Source: Methylobacter sp. S3L5C
Lineage (GTDB): Bacteria > Pseudomonadota > Gammaproteobacteria > Methylococcales > Methylomonadaceae
Length of the DNA stretch: 64,000 nucleotides
Reading direction: 5' to 3'
Assembly: GCF_022788635.1 (NCBI RefSeq)
Contig: NZ_CP076024.1
Location: 3,038,001 to 3,102,000, forward strand
Numbering within the stretch: position 1 is the first letter of the stretch; each line of letters opens with the position of its first letter. The notes beneath the pieces were generated by a model. The model saw only the letters and a program-made list of their open reading frames with translations, was not told the DNA's origin and made no database searches. Made by a program: the position numbers and the translations under genes. Positions 47,567 through 57,031 of the stretch are shown here, piece after piece.

Positions 47567-49234
47567 ATGTTTTGTTACCAATGCGAACAAACCGATCGTT
47601 CCAATATCGACAGCGGTTGTGCAAGTGCCAAAGGCATGTGTGGCAAAGATGCTACAACCTCTGATTTGCAGGATTTACTGATACACGGCATCGAGGGTAT
47701 AGCCCAATATGCCAAACGCGCTCGCGCCCTGAATGTACCGGATAATGCAGCCGGTGAATTTATGCTGTATGGAATGTTTACTACCCTAACTAATGTCAAT
47801 TTCAATGCGACCCGTTTCAGTACGCTGCTACAGGAAGCTGCGCTGGTGCGTGACCGGGTCAAGACCGGTTATATTACTGCTGCGCTTGCCGCCGGCCAAA
47901 TACCTGAAGAACTGACCGGTTCTGCTGTCTGGCAACCGGCTGCGGACCTGGAGGGTTTACTCAAACAAGCTGCCGAAGTGGGTATCAATGCCGGACTTGA
48001 AGTAGTCGGTCCAGACATCATCGGCTTACGCTCATTGGTACTTTATGGTCTAAAGGGTGTTTGCGCCTATGCTCATCATGCTTATGCATTGGGCAGGGAA
48101 AGCGCTACCGTTTATGCGGGTATCGAAGAGGCGCTGGATTTTTTAAGCTCGGCGCCTACCGATGTCGACGCGTTACTGAATCAATCAATGGCGTTGGGTA
48201 CCTTAAACCTTGAAGTAATGGCTTTACTGGATGAAGCCAACACCGGCAGTTTTGGTGCGCAACAGCCGACTCAGGTCTTGGTCACACCGACTATGGGTAA
48301 AGCCATCCTGGTTTCCGGTCACGATTTGGGTGATCTGGCGGCATTGCTGGAGCAAACCAAAGATGCCGGTGTCAATATTTATACGCACGGCGAGATGCTG
48401 CCTGCTCATGCATACCCAAAGCTGAAAGCTTATCCGCATCTGGTTGGAAATTACGGGGGTGCCTGGCAGGATCAGCAAAAAGAATTTTCCGAGTTTCCCG
48501 GTGCCATTTTAATGACATCCAACTGTATCATTGAGCCGCAACCCCAATACCGTCAACGTATTTTTACCGCAGGTCCGGTAGGCTGGCCCGGCGTCCGTCA
48601 TATCAGCGACAAGAACTTTACGCCATTAATTCAGGCGGCGAAGGCCTCGCCCGGTTTTAAAGATAATGTCATCGAAAAAACCATTACCATTGGTTTCGGT
48701 CATGATGCGGTACTGAGTGTGGCCGACAAAGTGATAGCGGCGGTCAAGTCGGGGGCGATCAGGCACTTCTTTTTGGTCGGTGGTTGTGATGGCGCGGCAT
48801 CCGGTCGTAATTATTACACTGATTTTGCCGAACAAGCACCACAGGATACCGTGATCATGACCTTGGGCTGTGCCAAATATCGCTTTAATCAGCATGACTT
48901 TGGTGATATTGGTGGTATTCCACGCCTGCTGGATTTAGGGCAATGTAACGATAGTTATTCGGCAATTAAAATTGCTACCGCGCTGGCTGGTGCTTTTGAA
49001 TGCGGTGTCAATGAACTGCCCTTATCATTGGTGATATCCTGGTTTGAACAAAAAGCCGCCGCTGTGTTACTGACCTTACTGGCGTTGGGTGTCCGTAATA
49101 TTCGTCTGGGACCCACGCTACCGGCTTTCCTGACACCCAATCTGGTTCAGGTCATGGTCGACAAGTTTGGACTACTACCCAATACCACTGCACAGGCTGA
49201 CATCGAGGCATCATTGTCACGCAAAGCGGCTTAA
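47567..49234 (+). CDS. hcp: hybrid cluster protein (hydroxylamine/NO reductase)
   Basis: 555 residues from the ATG at 47567; AGGAGAATATTTG precedes it. Class II N-terminal cluster: [11 protein letters not shown]...[11 protein letters not shown] has C-x2-C-x11-C-x6-C spacing. The hybrid Fe-S-O cluster ligands are visible as [30 protein letters not shown] and [10 protein letters not shown], plus the [17 protein letters not shown] end. Hcp reduces NO (or hydroxylamine) under low oxygen. Transcribed with the reductase gene 64 bp downstream and under sigma-54/NorR control by the sites above. Confidence 0.97.
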   Translation: MFCYQCEQTDRSNIDSGCASAKGMCGKDATTSDLQDLLIHGIEGIAQYAKRARALNVPDNAAGEFMLYGMFTTLTNVNFNATRFSTLLQEAALVRDRVKTGYITAALAAGQIPEELTGSAVWQPAADLEGLLKQAAEVGINAGLEVVGPDIIGLRSLVLYGLKGVCAYAHHAYALGRESATVYAGIEEALDFLSSAPTDVDALLNQSMALGTLNLEVMALLDEANTGSFGAQQPTQVLVTPTMGKAILVSGHDLGDLAALLEQTKDAGVNIYTHGEMLPAHAYPKLKAYPHLVGNYGGAWQDQQKEFSEFPGAILMTSNCIIEPQPQYRQRIFTAGPVGWPGVRHISDKNFTPLIQAAKASPGFKDNVIEKTITIGFGHDAVLSVADKVIAAVKSGAIRHFFLVGGCDGAASGRNYYTDFAEQAPQDTVIMTLGCAKYRFNQHDFGDIGGIPRLLDLGQCNDSYSAIKIATALAGAFECGVNELPLSLVISWFEQKAAAVLLTLLALGVRNIRLGPTLPAFLTPNLVQVMVDKFGLLPNTTAQADIEASLSRKAA

Positions 49235-49298
49235 TCCTTTTTGCTGCCGGAATTATTTTAGTGCTTCCGGTAGTGCTTTTCTGAAGCCCGGATAAAAC

Positions 49299-50333
49299 AT
49301 GAATATACACGCTATTGAACTCACTACCCGCGACGGTAATCAGCTTCGTTTCGATTGCACAGACGATCAGAATCTGCTGGAAGCCGCCGTTAATGCTCAT
49401 ATTGTTTTACCTGCCCAGTGTGGCCAAGGAAATTGCGGTACTTGTTATGCCGAGATTACCCATGGCGACTTTACACTTGGCAAGCATAATCCTTCCGCAC
49501 TGTCCTTGGAAGATAAAGAAAAAGGTGGAACACTGCTGTGCTGCACCTTTCCTCATAGTGATTTACATATTTCGTTGCCCTTTAATCATGACCGTATTTT
49601 AATCGGTGAAATAAAGAGTAGAAATGCCGAAATTATCGCCATCGAAACGGTGGGTGAAAACACCCTGCGCCTCGAACTACAATTAGCAGCAGATGAAGAC
49701 GGCAATAGCGTGGCCGAATTTGAGCCTGGCCAGTTTATGGAACTAGAGGTGCCGGAACGGGGCATCAAACGTGCCTATTCTCTGTCCAATACCGGAAACT
49801 GGGAAGGGCGTCTGGAATTTTTGATTCGTCTGCAACCCGGTGGATTATTTTCTACCTGGTTAAAAGAACAGGCAGCAATTGGACAGACGCTGCTCGTACA
49901 TGGCCCCAAAGGTGCATTCGGCTTGTACGAGAGCGGCTTAAGACCCCGCTGGTTTGTGGCTGGCGGCACCGGTCTGGCACCGATGCTGTCGATGTTAAGG
50001 CGCATGGCCGAGTTTCAGGAACCCCATCCCGCCCGGCTTTATTTTGGCGCAAATCGGGCTGAAGACTTGTTTTGCCTGACCGAACTAAAAACCTTGCAAG
50101 CAGAACTGCCTCAGCTCCAAGTCATTTACTGCGTATGGAAGCCTGATGAGAGCTGGGAGGGTTTTCGTGGTACGCCGGTGGATGCGTTAACTAAAGATCT
50201 AGCGGCCGCGACAGTTATACCGGATATTTATCTGTGCGGCCCACCAGCGCTGATAGATGCTGCTGAAGCGACCGCAAGAGCTCATGGCGTACCCCATAAA
50301 CAAATATTAATTGAAAGATTTCTGCCTGCGTAA
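49299..50333 (+). CDS. MmoC/BenC-type 2Fe-2S flavoprotein reductase paired with Hcp
   Basis: 344 residues. An N-terminal plant-type ferredoxin domain, LPAQCGQGNCGTCYAEITHGDF and GTLLCCTF (2Fe-2S Cys set C-x4-C-x2-C...C), is followed by an FAD domain (FEPGQFMELEVPERGIKRAYSLSNTG) and an NAD domain (RWFVAGGTGLAPMLSMLRRM, YLCGPPALIDAAE). Sequence and order resemble methane monooxygenase component C and not E. coli Hcr, whose ferredoxin domain is C-terminal. Adjacent to hcp and with no mmo genes nearby, its job is most likely electron supply from NADH to Hcp. Confidence 0.88.
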   Translation: MNIHAIELTTRDGNQLRFDCTDDQNLLEAAVNAHIVLPAQCGQGNCGTCYAEITHGDFTLGKHNPSALSLEDKEKGGTLLCCTFPHSDLHISLPFNHDRILIGEIKSRNAEIIAIETVGENTLRLELQLAADEDGNSVAEFEPGQFMELEVPERGIKRAYSLSNTGNWEGRLEFLIRLQPGGLFSTWLKEQAAIGQTLLVHGPKGAFGLYESGLRPRWFVAGGTGLAPMLSMLRRMAEFQEPHPARLYFGANRAEDLFCLTELKTLQAELPQLQVIYCVWKPDESWEGFRGTPVDALTKDLAAATVIPDIYLCGPPALIDAAEATARAHGVPHKQILIERFLPA

Positions 50334-50549
50334 ATTTTTACAAAGATGGCGTCAATTAATAGCGCTACTTTGCCAATGACCGGTATCGAAAAGTGTAAAT
50401 ACCTATACCAAGGCTTGGCGTGGATCGTGTGCTGACTGTTGATAGCGACTCTGGCCAACACTGTTTGCGGGTACATTTTTTTGCATAAAAATATCGCTTA
50501 TGTCACAAGTCGAGGTTCTTCGCGGCGGTGAAAATAGGGGCTACTTCAA
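50334..50549. other. intergenic between convergent genes
   Basis: 216 bases after hcp/reductase and before the convergent helicase gene. No strong hairpin with a T-run recognised. Confidence 0.35.
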
Positions 50550-53369
50550 TCAGTTTTGTTTTTCTGTAATCAACTGCTTCAATAACGCTTTGCAGTCAGC
50601 CATTTTCTTCTCGGCATGCTCGTTGTGATCACTATACCACCAGTCTTGCCTAACCTGGTATTTTGGAGCCAGTCGATCAATCATTAACAACTTATAGATA
50701 TTGATCCATTCATCATCGACTTTGAGTGCCAGTTTGGGATTGAAAATATAAGCCCCGCGCAACACACGACAGAACAGTTTGCGGTTATATTTATCGTCTT
50801 TGTCGATTTCGTTTTTGGACAAAATACCGGATAAATAAGCGCGTTGTTTGCGGCGTTCCGGCAGAATGCTGTCGGGGATGTGGTGCATGGCAGCGATGAA
50901 ATCCTGGGTAGAAAAACCTTCAATGCGATAGGTCATTTTTTTCGGCATCACCCGGTAAAATAGCGCAATCATTAGATTGAGCATAAAAAACTCCATGCTG
51001 TTTTTGTCGAGCTTGATCAGGCGACCATCGACCTGAATACTCATGCTGGTCGGTTCCAGTTGTTCGTAAATATCAACCAGCTTCTTTTTGGCGTAAGTTT
51101 CACTGCGATCGGTTTGCGCCAAGGCGATTTGAAAAGCCGTTAGCCCGTTGCCGTCGACTTTTTCGGTGTTGGCACCCAGTTCAAATAGTGCCTTAATCAC
51201 TTCGGTATTACCCATCCAGGCCGCAACCATTAACGGCGTTTGATTAAAAATATTGCGAAAATCAGGGCCGTATTGATCAATTTGTTTGAGTACGGCATCC
51301 GGTTTTTTAAAGCTGTAACTGCTGTAATGCTTTTGCTGTAGTAGCTGCAAGCCTTTGTCCAGTTGCTTGGCGGCTTTAAAATCGATTTTAAGCAAGCTGT
51401 TGATGATGTCACGGTCTTCATAAACCAAGCCATATTCAAACAAGGTCATCTTGGCATTTTTATCGTTGCCTTCAAAGGCCTTACGTTTTAGCTCGACCAG
51501 TGTTGCCGGTGTAATAACTTCCCAGTCAGGGGTTTTTTGTTTAAGGATTTCGCTGCGAATTCGCTCGGCTTGTTCCTGTTTGCCTTGCAGTTCAAGTTTA
51601 TGTGCTTCCTGACGCCAAGCGTCAAGACTGGAATTTTGATTGGCGAGTTGCAAACTGCCCTGGGCATCGCGTAAACCCACCAGACCGAGTAACGGTTGCT
51701 TGGGGCTACTCTCAATCCAATACAGATTTTTAACGGCCCGGGTGATGGCAACATACAAGGCGTTAACATAAAACTTATAGACCTCCAGGGATTTGTCGGT
51801 TTTATCCTTGCCACGGGTATATTTAAGATCCAGTTCCAAATCTGCCGCACTGACGCCTTTAGTGATTTCCCGGTAGCGGGCTTCTTCCTGGCTTAAAAAG
51901 TTATAGAGAATAATATTTTCATATTCCAGACCTTTGGCTTCCTGGATGGTAAACACCAAGGGCGTACTAAAATGTTGCTGTGCTGCGGGTTTTTGGTCGA
52001 TTGTCATAACAATAACCGCAAACAGCGTAGAGGCTTTGGTTTTACTGTCCAGCTCTTGGCGAATGGTGGCCGTGTCTTGCAAAAACAGCACTTCGCCCTG
52101 ATTATGGCCGTTACTTTCCACCAGATAATGACTTTCTTTATCAATAGAGCCAAAGCGCTGGTTTTTAATTTTTAAAATCTTGTTGGCAATATCGGTAACT
52201 TGCGGCGAATTGCGATAATTGGTGTTAAGAATCCGGATCAGCTCATCAGAGGTTTGTAACTCATCCTGCCGGTAAAACAGGCTTTTCACTTTCGACCAGG
52301 AAAAGAAGTTGGGATGGACAATCTGATTGGAATCGCCGCACAAGATAAAATCCTGCGCCCGGCGTAGTGATTTGATAATCAGATACAGTTGGATATTGGT
52401 TAAATCCTGTACTTCATCGACAATGACAAAATCGTAACGGGGTTCAATAGACTGTAGATAGTGGTGACTGACAATGTTGCTGTCGTAGAGCTGCTGTTCT
52501 TGTAAAAAAACCAGATATTTTTCAAAAACGGCATACACCGACTCCCGTTCTTCCGCGAGAAAGATGGATTCTTTAATGCCCAGATTTAGATAATCTTCAC
52601 GGCTTAACCAGCTTTTATCGGTAGCAGGGCCGGTGATAACGCCGCGAAACTCCTCAAACAGTTTATGCGCATCTTTCAGCTGACCGTGGCGATGGCGGCT
52701 AAACCATTGCTGAAAAGCCTGAAAAGTAACCGGTTTACCGGCTGGTACCTGGATGCTCTCCAGAAACTCTTGAAACGATAAAAAGTCGATTTGTTGATCA
52801 GCATTATCGTAATGATGAGCGTAATACAGGTCCCGGGAGTTTTTAACCAGATAAGCCGACTGCGTTACATACAGCACATCGCCCACGGCCTGTTTCATTT
52901 TTTCCAGGGTCAGGGCAGTTTTACCACTACCGGCTGAACCGATCACAATCAACGGTGGTTGCAAATCAAAAATCGACTGCTGACGATCATCAAACGAGAT
53001 AATTTTATCCAGCAGGTTAAATGAGCCGTGGTTGGGATTAAGATAAACCAGGGCTTTCTCACTGGTTTCATCGGGCTTGTCTATAACGGGGATTTTATCT
53101 TCATCGATACTGCTGACCTGGCGTAAAAAGCGCGAATCCTGGTAAGTGTGGTTTTTGATAAACTCCAGCAGCAGTGCGTAGTTTTGTTCCTGATGACGAT
53201 AAATGGAAAACAATAAGCGGTCGCGTTGATTAAGGCGTGCCCGGTATAAATTATCACCGACTTTTTTAACCTCAGCCGATTTAAAATCATCATCTTCCAG
53301 ATAGCTTTTAAGTTTGGCAAAGCCCGGAATGGTTTTGGGATTAAGTTCGTTGTAGACCAGGACTTTCAT
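50550..53369 (-). CDS. UvrD-like helicase with ParE/RelE-like N-terminus and ankyrin region
   Basis: 939 residues from the ATG at 53369 (an upstream in-frame start at 53516 would add 49 unconserved residues). The N-terminus (about 1-100) has a RelE/ParE-toxin-like stretch YRARLNQRDRLLFSIYRHQEQNYALLLEFIKNHTYQD. Superfamily 1A helicase motifs follow: IVIGSAGSGKTALTLEKM, FVIVDEVQDLTNIQLYL, DFILCGDSNQI, and VFTIQEAKGLEYENIIL...YVAITRA. An ankyrin region near residues 720-790 has QTPLMVAAWMGNTEVIKALFELGANTEKVDGNGLTAFQIAL. The C-terminal about 150 residues are unassigned. Stand-alone with no DNA-repair neighbours; a defence or stress role is possible but not shown. Confidence 0.8.
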   Translation of the reverse strand: MKVLVYNELNPKTIPGFAKLKSYLEDDDFKSAEVKKVGDNLYRARLNQRDRLLFSIYRHQEQNYALLLEFIKNHTYQDSRFLRQVSSIDEDKIPVIDKPDETSEKALVYLNPNHGSFNLLDKIISFDDRQQSIFDLQPPLIVIGSAGSGKTALTLEKMKQAVGDVLYVTQSAYLVKNSRDLYYAHHYDNADQQIDFLSFQEFLESIQVPAGKPVTFQAFQQWFSRHRHGQLKDAHKLFEEFRGVITGPATDKSWLSREDYLNLGIKESIFLAEERESVYAVFEKYLVFLQEQQLYDSNIVSHHYLQSIEPRYDFVIVDEVQDLTNIQLYLIIKSLRRAQDFILCGDSNQIVHPNFFSWSKVKSLFYRQDELQTSDELIRILNTNYRNSPQVTDIANKILKIKNQRFGSIDKESHYLVESNGHNQGEVLFLQDTATIRQELDSKTKASTLFAVIVMTIDQKPAAQQHFSTPLVFTIQEAKGLEYENIILYNFLSQEEARYREITKGVSAADLELDLKYTRGKDKTDKSLEVYKFYVNALYVAITRAVKNLYWIESSPKQPLLGLVGLRDAQGSLQLANQNSSLDAWRQEAHKLELQGKQEQAERIRSEILKQKTPDWEVITPATLVELKRKAFEGNDKNAKMTLFEYGLVYEDRDIINSLLKIDFKAAKQLDKGLQLLQQKHYSSYSFKKPDAVLKQIDQYGPDFRNIFNQTPLMVAAWMGNTEVIKALFELGANTEKVDGNGLTAFQIALAQTDRSETYAKKKLVDIYEQLEPTSMSIQVDGRLIKLDKNSMEFFMLNLMIALFYRVMPKKMTYRIEGFSTQDFIAAMHHIPDSILPERRKQRAYLSGILSKNEIDKDDKYNRKLFCRVLRGAYIFNPKLALKVDDEWINIYKLLMIDRLAPKYQVRQDWWYSDHNEHAEKKMADCKALLKQLITEKQN

Positions 53370-53970
53370 TTTTCTGATAACAGTTAGGCTGTGGCAGCGG
53401 TTAAAAAATAATTTATTGGGTTTTCTGATTATACCGGTTTTTACCAAGCCTTTTAGCCTGACAGCGATTGCTGATTTAATTTCATTCCTCCATTCAGTAT
53501 TAATGATATCAGGCATTACGTAGTTATCACTGGAAAATAAACAGACAAATCAGCGCTTTCAAAAAAACTGATTTATTCACCAGTCCTTCTCAAAGCGTGT
53601 TGATTTTTAGCTCGGATTTAGTATGCTATTAACAGGATGGTCTGGTGTATAGCATGGAAAAAATTATGCGATTGCCGTCGCGTATGTAAACTCTCCTCGA
53701 TAAAGTATTGTGCAAACAATGGCTCTGCTTTGATGCCATGTAAAACTTCCTGCGTAGCGCAAGCAATCAGCATCTTGATCTTAACGGGACGATAGTGAAG
53801 TTTCTTCAGCAACGGCATAATCTTCAATCAGCGTAATGAAATTACTGTTAATGGCAGCGCAGATGCTATCAAACGCGCACACCAGTTCGACACGATTACG
53901 CAGCGCTGCCATTGACCAGTCGCCGGACACGATATAAAGTAACTAAATCCTTTAACTTTAAGGAAAAGCT
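53370..53970. other. intergenic, no supported gene
   Basis: 601 bases. A 69-residue minus-strand frame (53618-53827) reads like a weakly coding stretch but lacks a family match and a good ribosome site. No repeats noted. Confidence 0.4.
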
Positions 53971-54348
53971 ATGTTTAAGCCATTTTCCAGCATTTTTCAT
54001 TTCCTCAGTCCTGGCAGGACCGGGCAATGCTTTCAGCCACGAAAACCGATGGCCATTCCGGTTGCTACGGACGCTCATAACATTCAGTTATGCAAAAAAC
54101 TTTTCACTCAACTGGATGACGCGGAAGCCGAGATATTGAATGACATCAACGATCCGGAAAAGGCTTGGCAACTCTTGAGTAAAATTCGCCAACTGAGACG
54201 AGAAAGCCAACAAGAATTTGCCATCCTGTTACCGGCGGGTTCAATAGCAATCATTAGTGATAATGAAACCGCACTAAATCCTGTTCGCACCGTGATGACG
54301 CGAACAGGTTTTCAGTGGACTATTTTCAATGGCGGACGTTCTGGGTAG
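53971..54348 (+). CDS. small protein of unknown function at the ICE edge
   Basis: 125 residues, with AAGGAAAAGCT upstream of the ATG. Predominantly helical (NIQLCKKLFTQLDDAEAEILNDINDPEKAWQLLSKIRQLRRESQQEFAILLPAGS), no recognised family. Its end overlaps the convergent membrane-protein gene by 23 bases. Direction and spacing differ from the minus-strand ICE cluster. Confidence 0.6.
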   Translation: MFKPFSSIFHFLSPGRTGQCFQPRKPMAIPVATDAHNIQLCKKLFTQLDDAEAEILNDINDPEKAWQLLSKIRQLRRESQQEFAILLPAGSIAIISDNETALNPVRTVMTRTGFQWTIFNGGRSG

Positions 54349-54865
54349 ATGCATCTGCCTTAATGTTGCCGCCCTTCAAAGCTGCGCGTAATTGCTGCAC
54401 CTGATGTGATCTTGTGGAGGGCAGGGTGTCTAAAACCTCGGAAGTATCCTGTTTTGATGGTCTGCGCTTTTTTCCTGTCTCCGGCTCTTGTAAAACCACA
54501 GCGGGTTTGATTTTGAGTAATTCCTGCTCCAGTTTGGCGATTTGAATATCGGCTTTGAATAACTCCATGGTTTTCAATTTCACCTGTAACTGGGCATCCA
54601 ATCGATCGGCTTCACGGCTAACCCCGGTGTTGCGCCGATGAATTTCATGGCGAAGACTATCCGCCATTATGTCCCACTCAACAGGGTGTGGCAGACAGGG
54701 CATAATAACAGGCGCGGATGCTCGTAAAGCTTGCTTTGCCATACGCTGTTGGAGAACCTGAAGTCCGGATTTCAAAAAAACGAGAGTTTGCAACAACGTT
54801 GCCCAAATCACCCTGACGGCGATGATGAGCAACGCCAACACAATAATGCCAAAAATAAAGTTCAT
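54326..54865 (-). CDS. membrane-anchored coiled-coil protein of the ICE cluster
   Basis: 179 residues from the ATG at 54865 with TTAAGGAG upstream. The open frame continues to 55111, but that extension is translation of the leader RNA. The N-terminal helix MNFIFGIIVLALLIIAVRVIW is followed by a long helical, charged region (EADRLDAQLQVKLKTMELFKADIQIAKLEQELLKI) likely to form a coiled coil, and a basic tail. Family not recognised. Its leader carries both RNA element types, so it is probably the first gene of its own unit. Confidence 0.7.
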   Translation of the reverse strand: MNFIFGIIVLALLIIAVRVIWATLLQTLVFLKSGLQVLQQRMAKQALRASAPVIMPCLPHPVEWDIMADSLRHEIHRRNTGVSREADRLDAQLQVKLKTMELFKADIQIAKLEQELLKIKPAVVLQEPETGKKRRPSKQDTSEVLDTLPSTRSHQVQQLRAALKGGNIKADASTQNVRH

Positions 54866-54898
54866 GGAAAGTCTCCTTAAAAGTACCTCGAATAAACA

Positions 54899-54940
54899 GT
54901 TCCCCATCGGGCCATGATCGTCCGAAGCGGGATTAAAAAA
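54899..54940 (-). ncRNA. type B leader element, weakest copy
   Basis: Read on the minus strand: TTAATCCCGCTTCGGA, then an inner CCC-GAT-GGG hairpin, then AAGGAG before the start. The outer stem is weak here, unlike in the other six copies. Confidence 0.5.
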
Positions 54941-54968
54941 TAATGCCAAAGGCAATACAAATAACTGA

Positions 54969-55121
54969 CGGGCTTGACGCACCCGATACATGCTGGGTTT
55001 CCCCTGCTCGCCGCCTAAAGACGGAACGCCGGTCAAAGCCGGATTCAGCATTCCCGAAGGAACGCATGAATAGTCTGTTTTTCCATTGGTCTCGACTAAT
55101 AACAAGACCATTGGAAAAAAC
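54969..55121 (-). ncRNA. type A structured RNA element, copy 1
   Basis: In plus-strand coordinates: CGGG-CTTGACGCA-CCCG at 54969-54985, a variable hairpin, CCGCC..GACGG, then AACG, CCGG..CCGG, TTCC-CGAA-GGAA, and a long TTTTTCCATTGGTCT/AGACCATTGGAAAAA hairpin at 55077-55121. All copies lie in the leader of a minus-strand gene, so the RNA is read from the minus strand. The overall layout may correspond to a described radC- or icd-type motif; this was not checked. Confidence 0.7.
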
Positions 55122-55199
55122 CTCTGATTAATAAGCGATCAATAGCCACAACCCCCCGGCTTGATGCCAGGGATTGGGCTACTGATTGCTGACCAGGGC

Positions 55200-56951
55200 T
55201 TAGGCCACCAGCAACAACGCTTTCGAGAGTTCGAACAATTGCGTTCGCAACGCCTGAAGATCGCTAATGGCAAGGGCGACCGGAAACAGATGACTGACAT
55301 CGACTCCCAAGCCAATACCCACGGTTTCGATACCGCTGTCACGGCAGCGCTGCAAAATATCCAGCGTACTCCCGATATCATCCGGTTGACCATCGGTAAT
55401 CACCATCAGCACTTTGCGGGGTTCCCGGCAGTGCAACAAAGCAGCAGCACTAAACCAAACAGCTTCAGTCATCGGCGTACTGCCAGTCCCTGCCAACGAA
55501 AAGTTCCCCGTTCGTTGCCGGATGCGTTGACCATGATCCAGCAGACGGTATACCGAACCTTCTTCCTGGTTACCCGGAAAGGCGGTTATGCCCGGATTAA
55601 CTCCGGCCATACCTTCAAATGCCAAGGCCAGCGCCAACGTCGCTTCCAGGGCAATCGGGATGCGCGAACCCAGGGGTTGTCCCAGTCTGTCCAACACCGG
55701 ATAGCCCATGCTTTCCGATTTGTCGAGCAACAAATGAATAGCCGTATTCGGTGACGGTTTGACGCTACTACGCTGAAATACGTGGGTATCTCCCAAGCAT
55801 AAACGGTGTAAACGCTTACCATTGAGTCGTCCCCGGCCGCCAGGCTGCGAGTGGTTCAAGCTATGCGACTGCACCAGTCCTTGCAGCGCGGCGCGGATTT
55901 TTCCCGATTCACCCTGTACCTTTTGAAACAGCTGCAAACCGGCCCGATTATCCGTCGGCGGTTCATCGCCGACGGGCATGACGTACTCGGACACACTGTC
56001 AGGTTCCAAAGCCAGTGCCGCTTTAACGGTTTCAAACACATCCTGTTCAATATCGCCCTCTTCAGTAGTCAATAACGCTGTCAAGACCGGATTGTGATCA
56101 GGGCTTTCACCGTCATCATCGCCGCCAGGGTTGGCGGTAGGGTCTTCGGCCGGATGGCTTGGCTCATCGTCAGCTTGCGTAGCCTGAGTGATGTCGTCAT
56201 CCACCTCGTCAGCATGACCGGACTCATCGGAAGTCGTGGAGTCATCCGCTTGCTTCGCTTCGGCGTCAGCAGAGGATGGATTATCCTTCGCCAACGCAGG
56301 GGCTGACTGATTACTTTGTCTTGGCTGCTCGCATTCTTGTTGAATCATCGTCAGTATGCGATCGGCCAGATGCAGGCAATCGCTTTCCGAGGTCAGGCCA
56401 TTGGGCACTTCCGACAACAAATCCTTAAGCCGTATCACGGCACCTTTAGGAAAACAGGCGTTCAGCGCCGTTTCAGTCAAGTCGACCAACGGCTTCAAGG
56501 CTGCTTGGCCAAGTACCCTTGCTCGCAGGCTTTTCAACACATAGCCATAAAGAATATTGGCCGGATGTTCAGCGCTGCTGCAGGCGGTAAAACCACCGTT
56601 GGCGATCATTTTTTCAATCACCGCTCTGAGCGTCAGCCGGGTGCCGGGAAAATCTTTCGCCAGTTCATGTTCGATACGGACATCTTCAATAGCCCCGCAT
56701 AAGCGCCGACGCAATACCGAGTCGCCATAAGTAAGGGTAAAGTCCGAATAACGAATATGGGCGGCCTCGTGCGCCAGCAGTCCCCAGGCAACTTCCTGAT
56801 AATCCGGATCATCGCCATCGTAAGCCGGCAACTGGATTGCCGAGCCCGTGGTATAAGCCTGATCGCCGCCGACACTGACCTTGATGCCAAAGCGATTGCC
56901 AATCGCGGCGGCAACAATGGGAAATGCGTGTTGCAATGTTTTGTTTTTCAT
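55200..56951 (-). CDS. CobT-like protein with HExxH and von Willebrand A domains
   Basis: 583 residues from the ATG at 56951 (CAGGAG upstream). The N-terminal part has a zincin-type motif, WGLLAHEAAHIRYSD (H61, E62, H65), and a later GAIEDVRIEHELAKDF that could give a third ligand. A long acidic low-complexity linker covers about residues 230-320. The C-terminal VWA domain has a complete metal-ion site: LLLDKSESMGYP (DxSxS), GTGSTPMTEAV (T) and VITDGQPDD (D). It resembles the CobT-like partners of MoxR/CobS ATPases and probably works with the AAA+ gene two genes upstream. The HExxH adds possible peptidase activity. Confidence 0.85.
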   Translation of the reverse strand: MKNKTLQHAFPIVAAAIGNRFGIKVSVGGDQAYTTGSAIQLPAYDGDDPDYQEVAWGLLAHEAAHIRYSDFTLTYGDSVLRRRLCGAIEDVRIEHELAKDFPGTRLTLRAVIEKMIANGGFTACSSAEHPANILYGYVLKSLRARVLGQAALKPLVDLTETALNACFPKGAVIRLKDLLSEVPNGLTSESDCLHLADRILTMIQQECEQPRQSNQSAPALAKDNPSSADAEAKQADDSTTSDESGHADEVDDDITQATQADDEPSHPAEDPTANPGGDDDGESPDHNPVLTALLTTEEGDIEQDVFETVKAALALEPDSVSEYVMPVGDEPPTDNRAGLQLFQKVQGESGKIRAALQGLVQSHSLNHSQPGGRGRLNGKRLHRLCLGDTHVFQRSSVKPSPNTAIHLLLDKSESMGYPVLDRLGQPLGSRIPIALEATLALALAFEGMAGVNPGITAFPGNQEEGSVYRLLDHGQRIRQRTGNFSLAGTGSTPMTEAVWFSAAALLHCREPRKVLMVITDGQPDDIGSTLDILQRCRDSGIETVGIGLGVDVSHLFPVALAISDLQALRTQLFELSKALLLVA

Positions 56952-56969
56952 GAATTGCTCCTGTTGGTG

Positions 56970-57022
56970 AGGGCAAACCATGCTCCCGCCGGGACAATGG
57001 TTTGCCCCAAGGGGTTAAAAAA
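56970..57022 (-). ncRNA. type B leader of the VWA gene
   Basis: Minus strand: AACCCCTTGGGG, then outer stem GGGCAAACCAT/ATGGTTTGCCC around CCC-GGC-GGG. It directly follows the DUF3150 stop. Confidence 0.75.
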
Positions 57023-57031
57023 TACGCAGGG

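Noticed and set aside
49299-50333. Evidence for a soluble methane monooxygenase operon
   Set aside because: No mmoX, Y, B, Z or D nearby; the neighbour is hcp.
54866-55111. N-terminal extension of the membrane protein to 261 residues
   Set aside because: It is the leader RNA read as protein; the ribosome site and membrane helix start at 54865.
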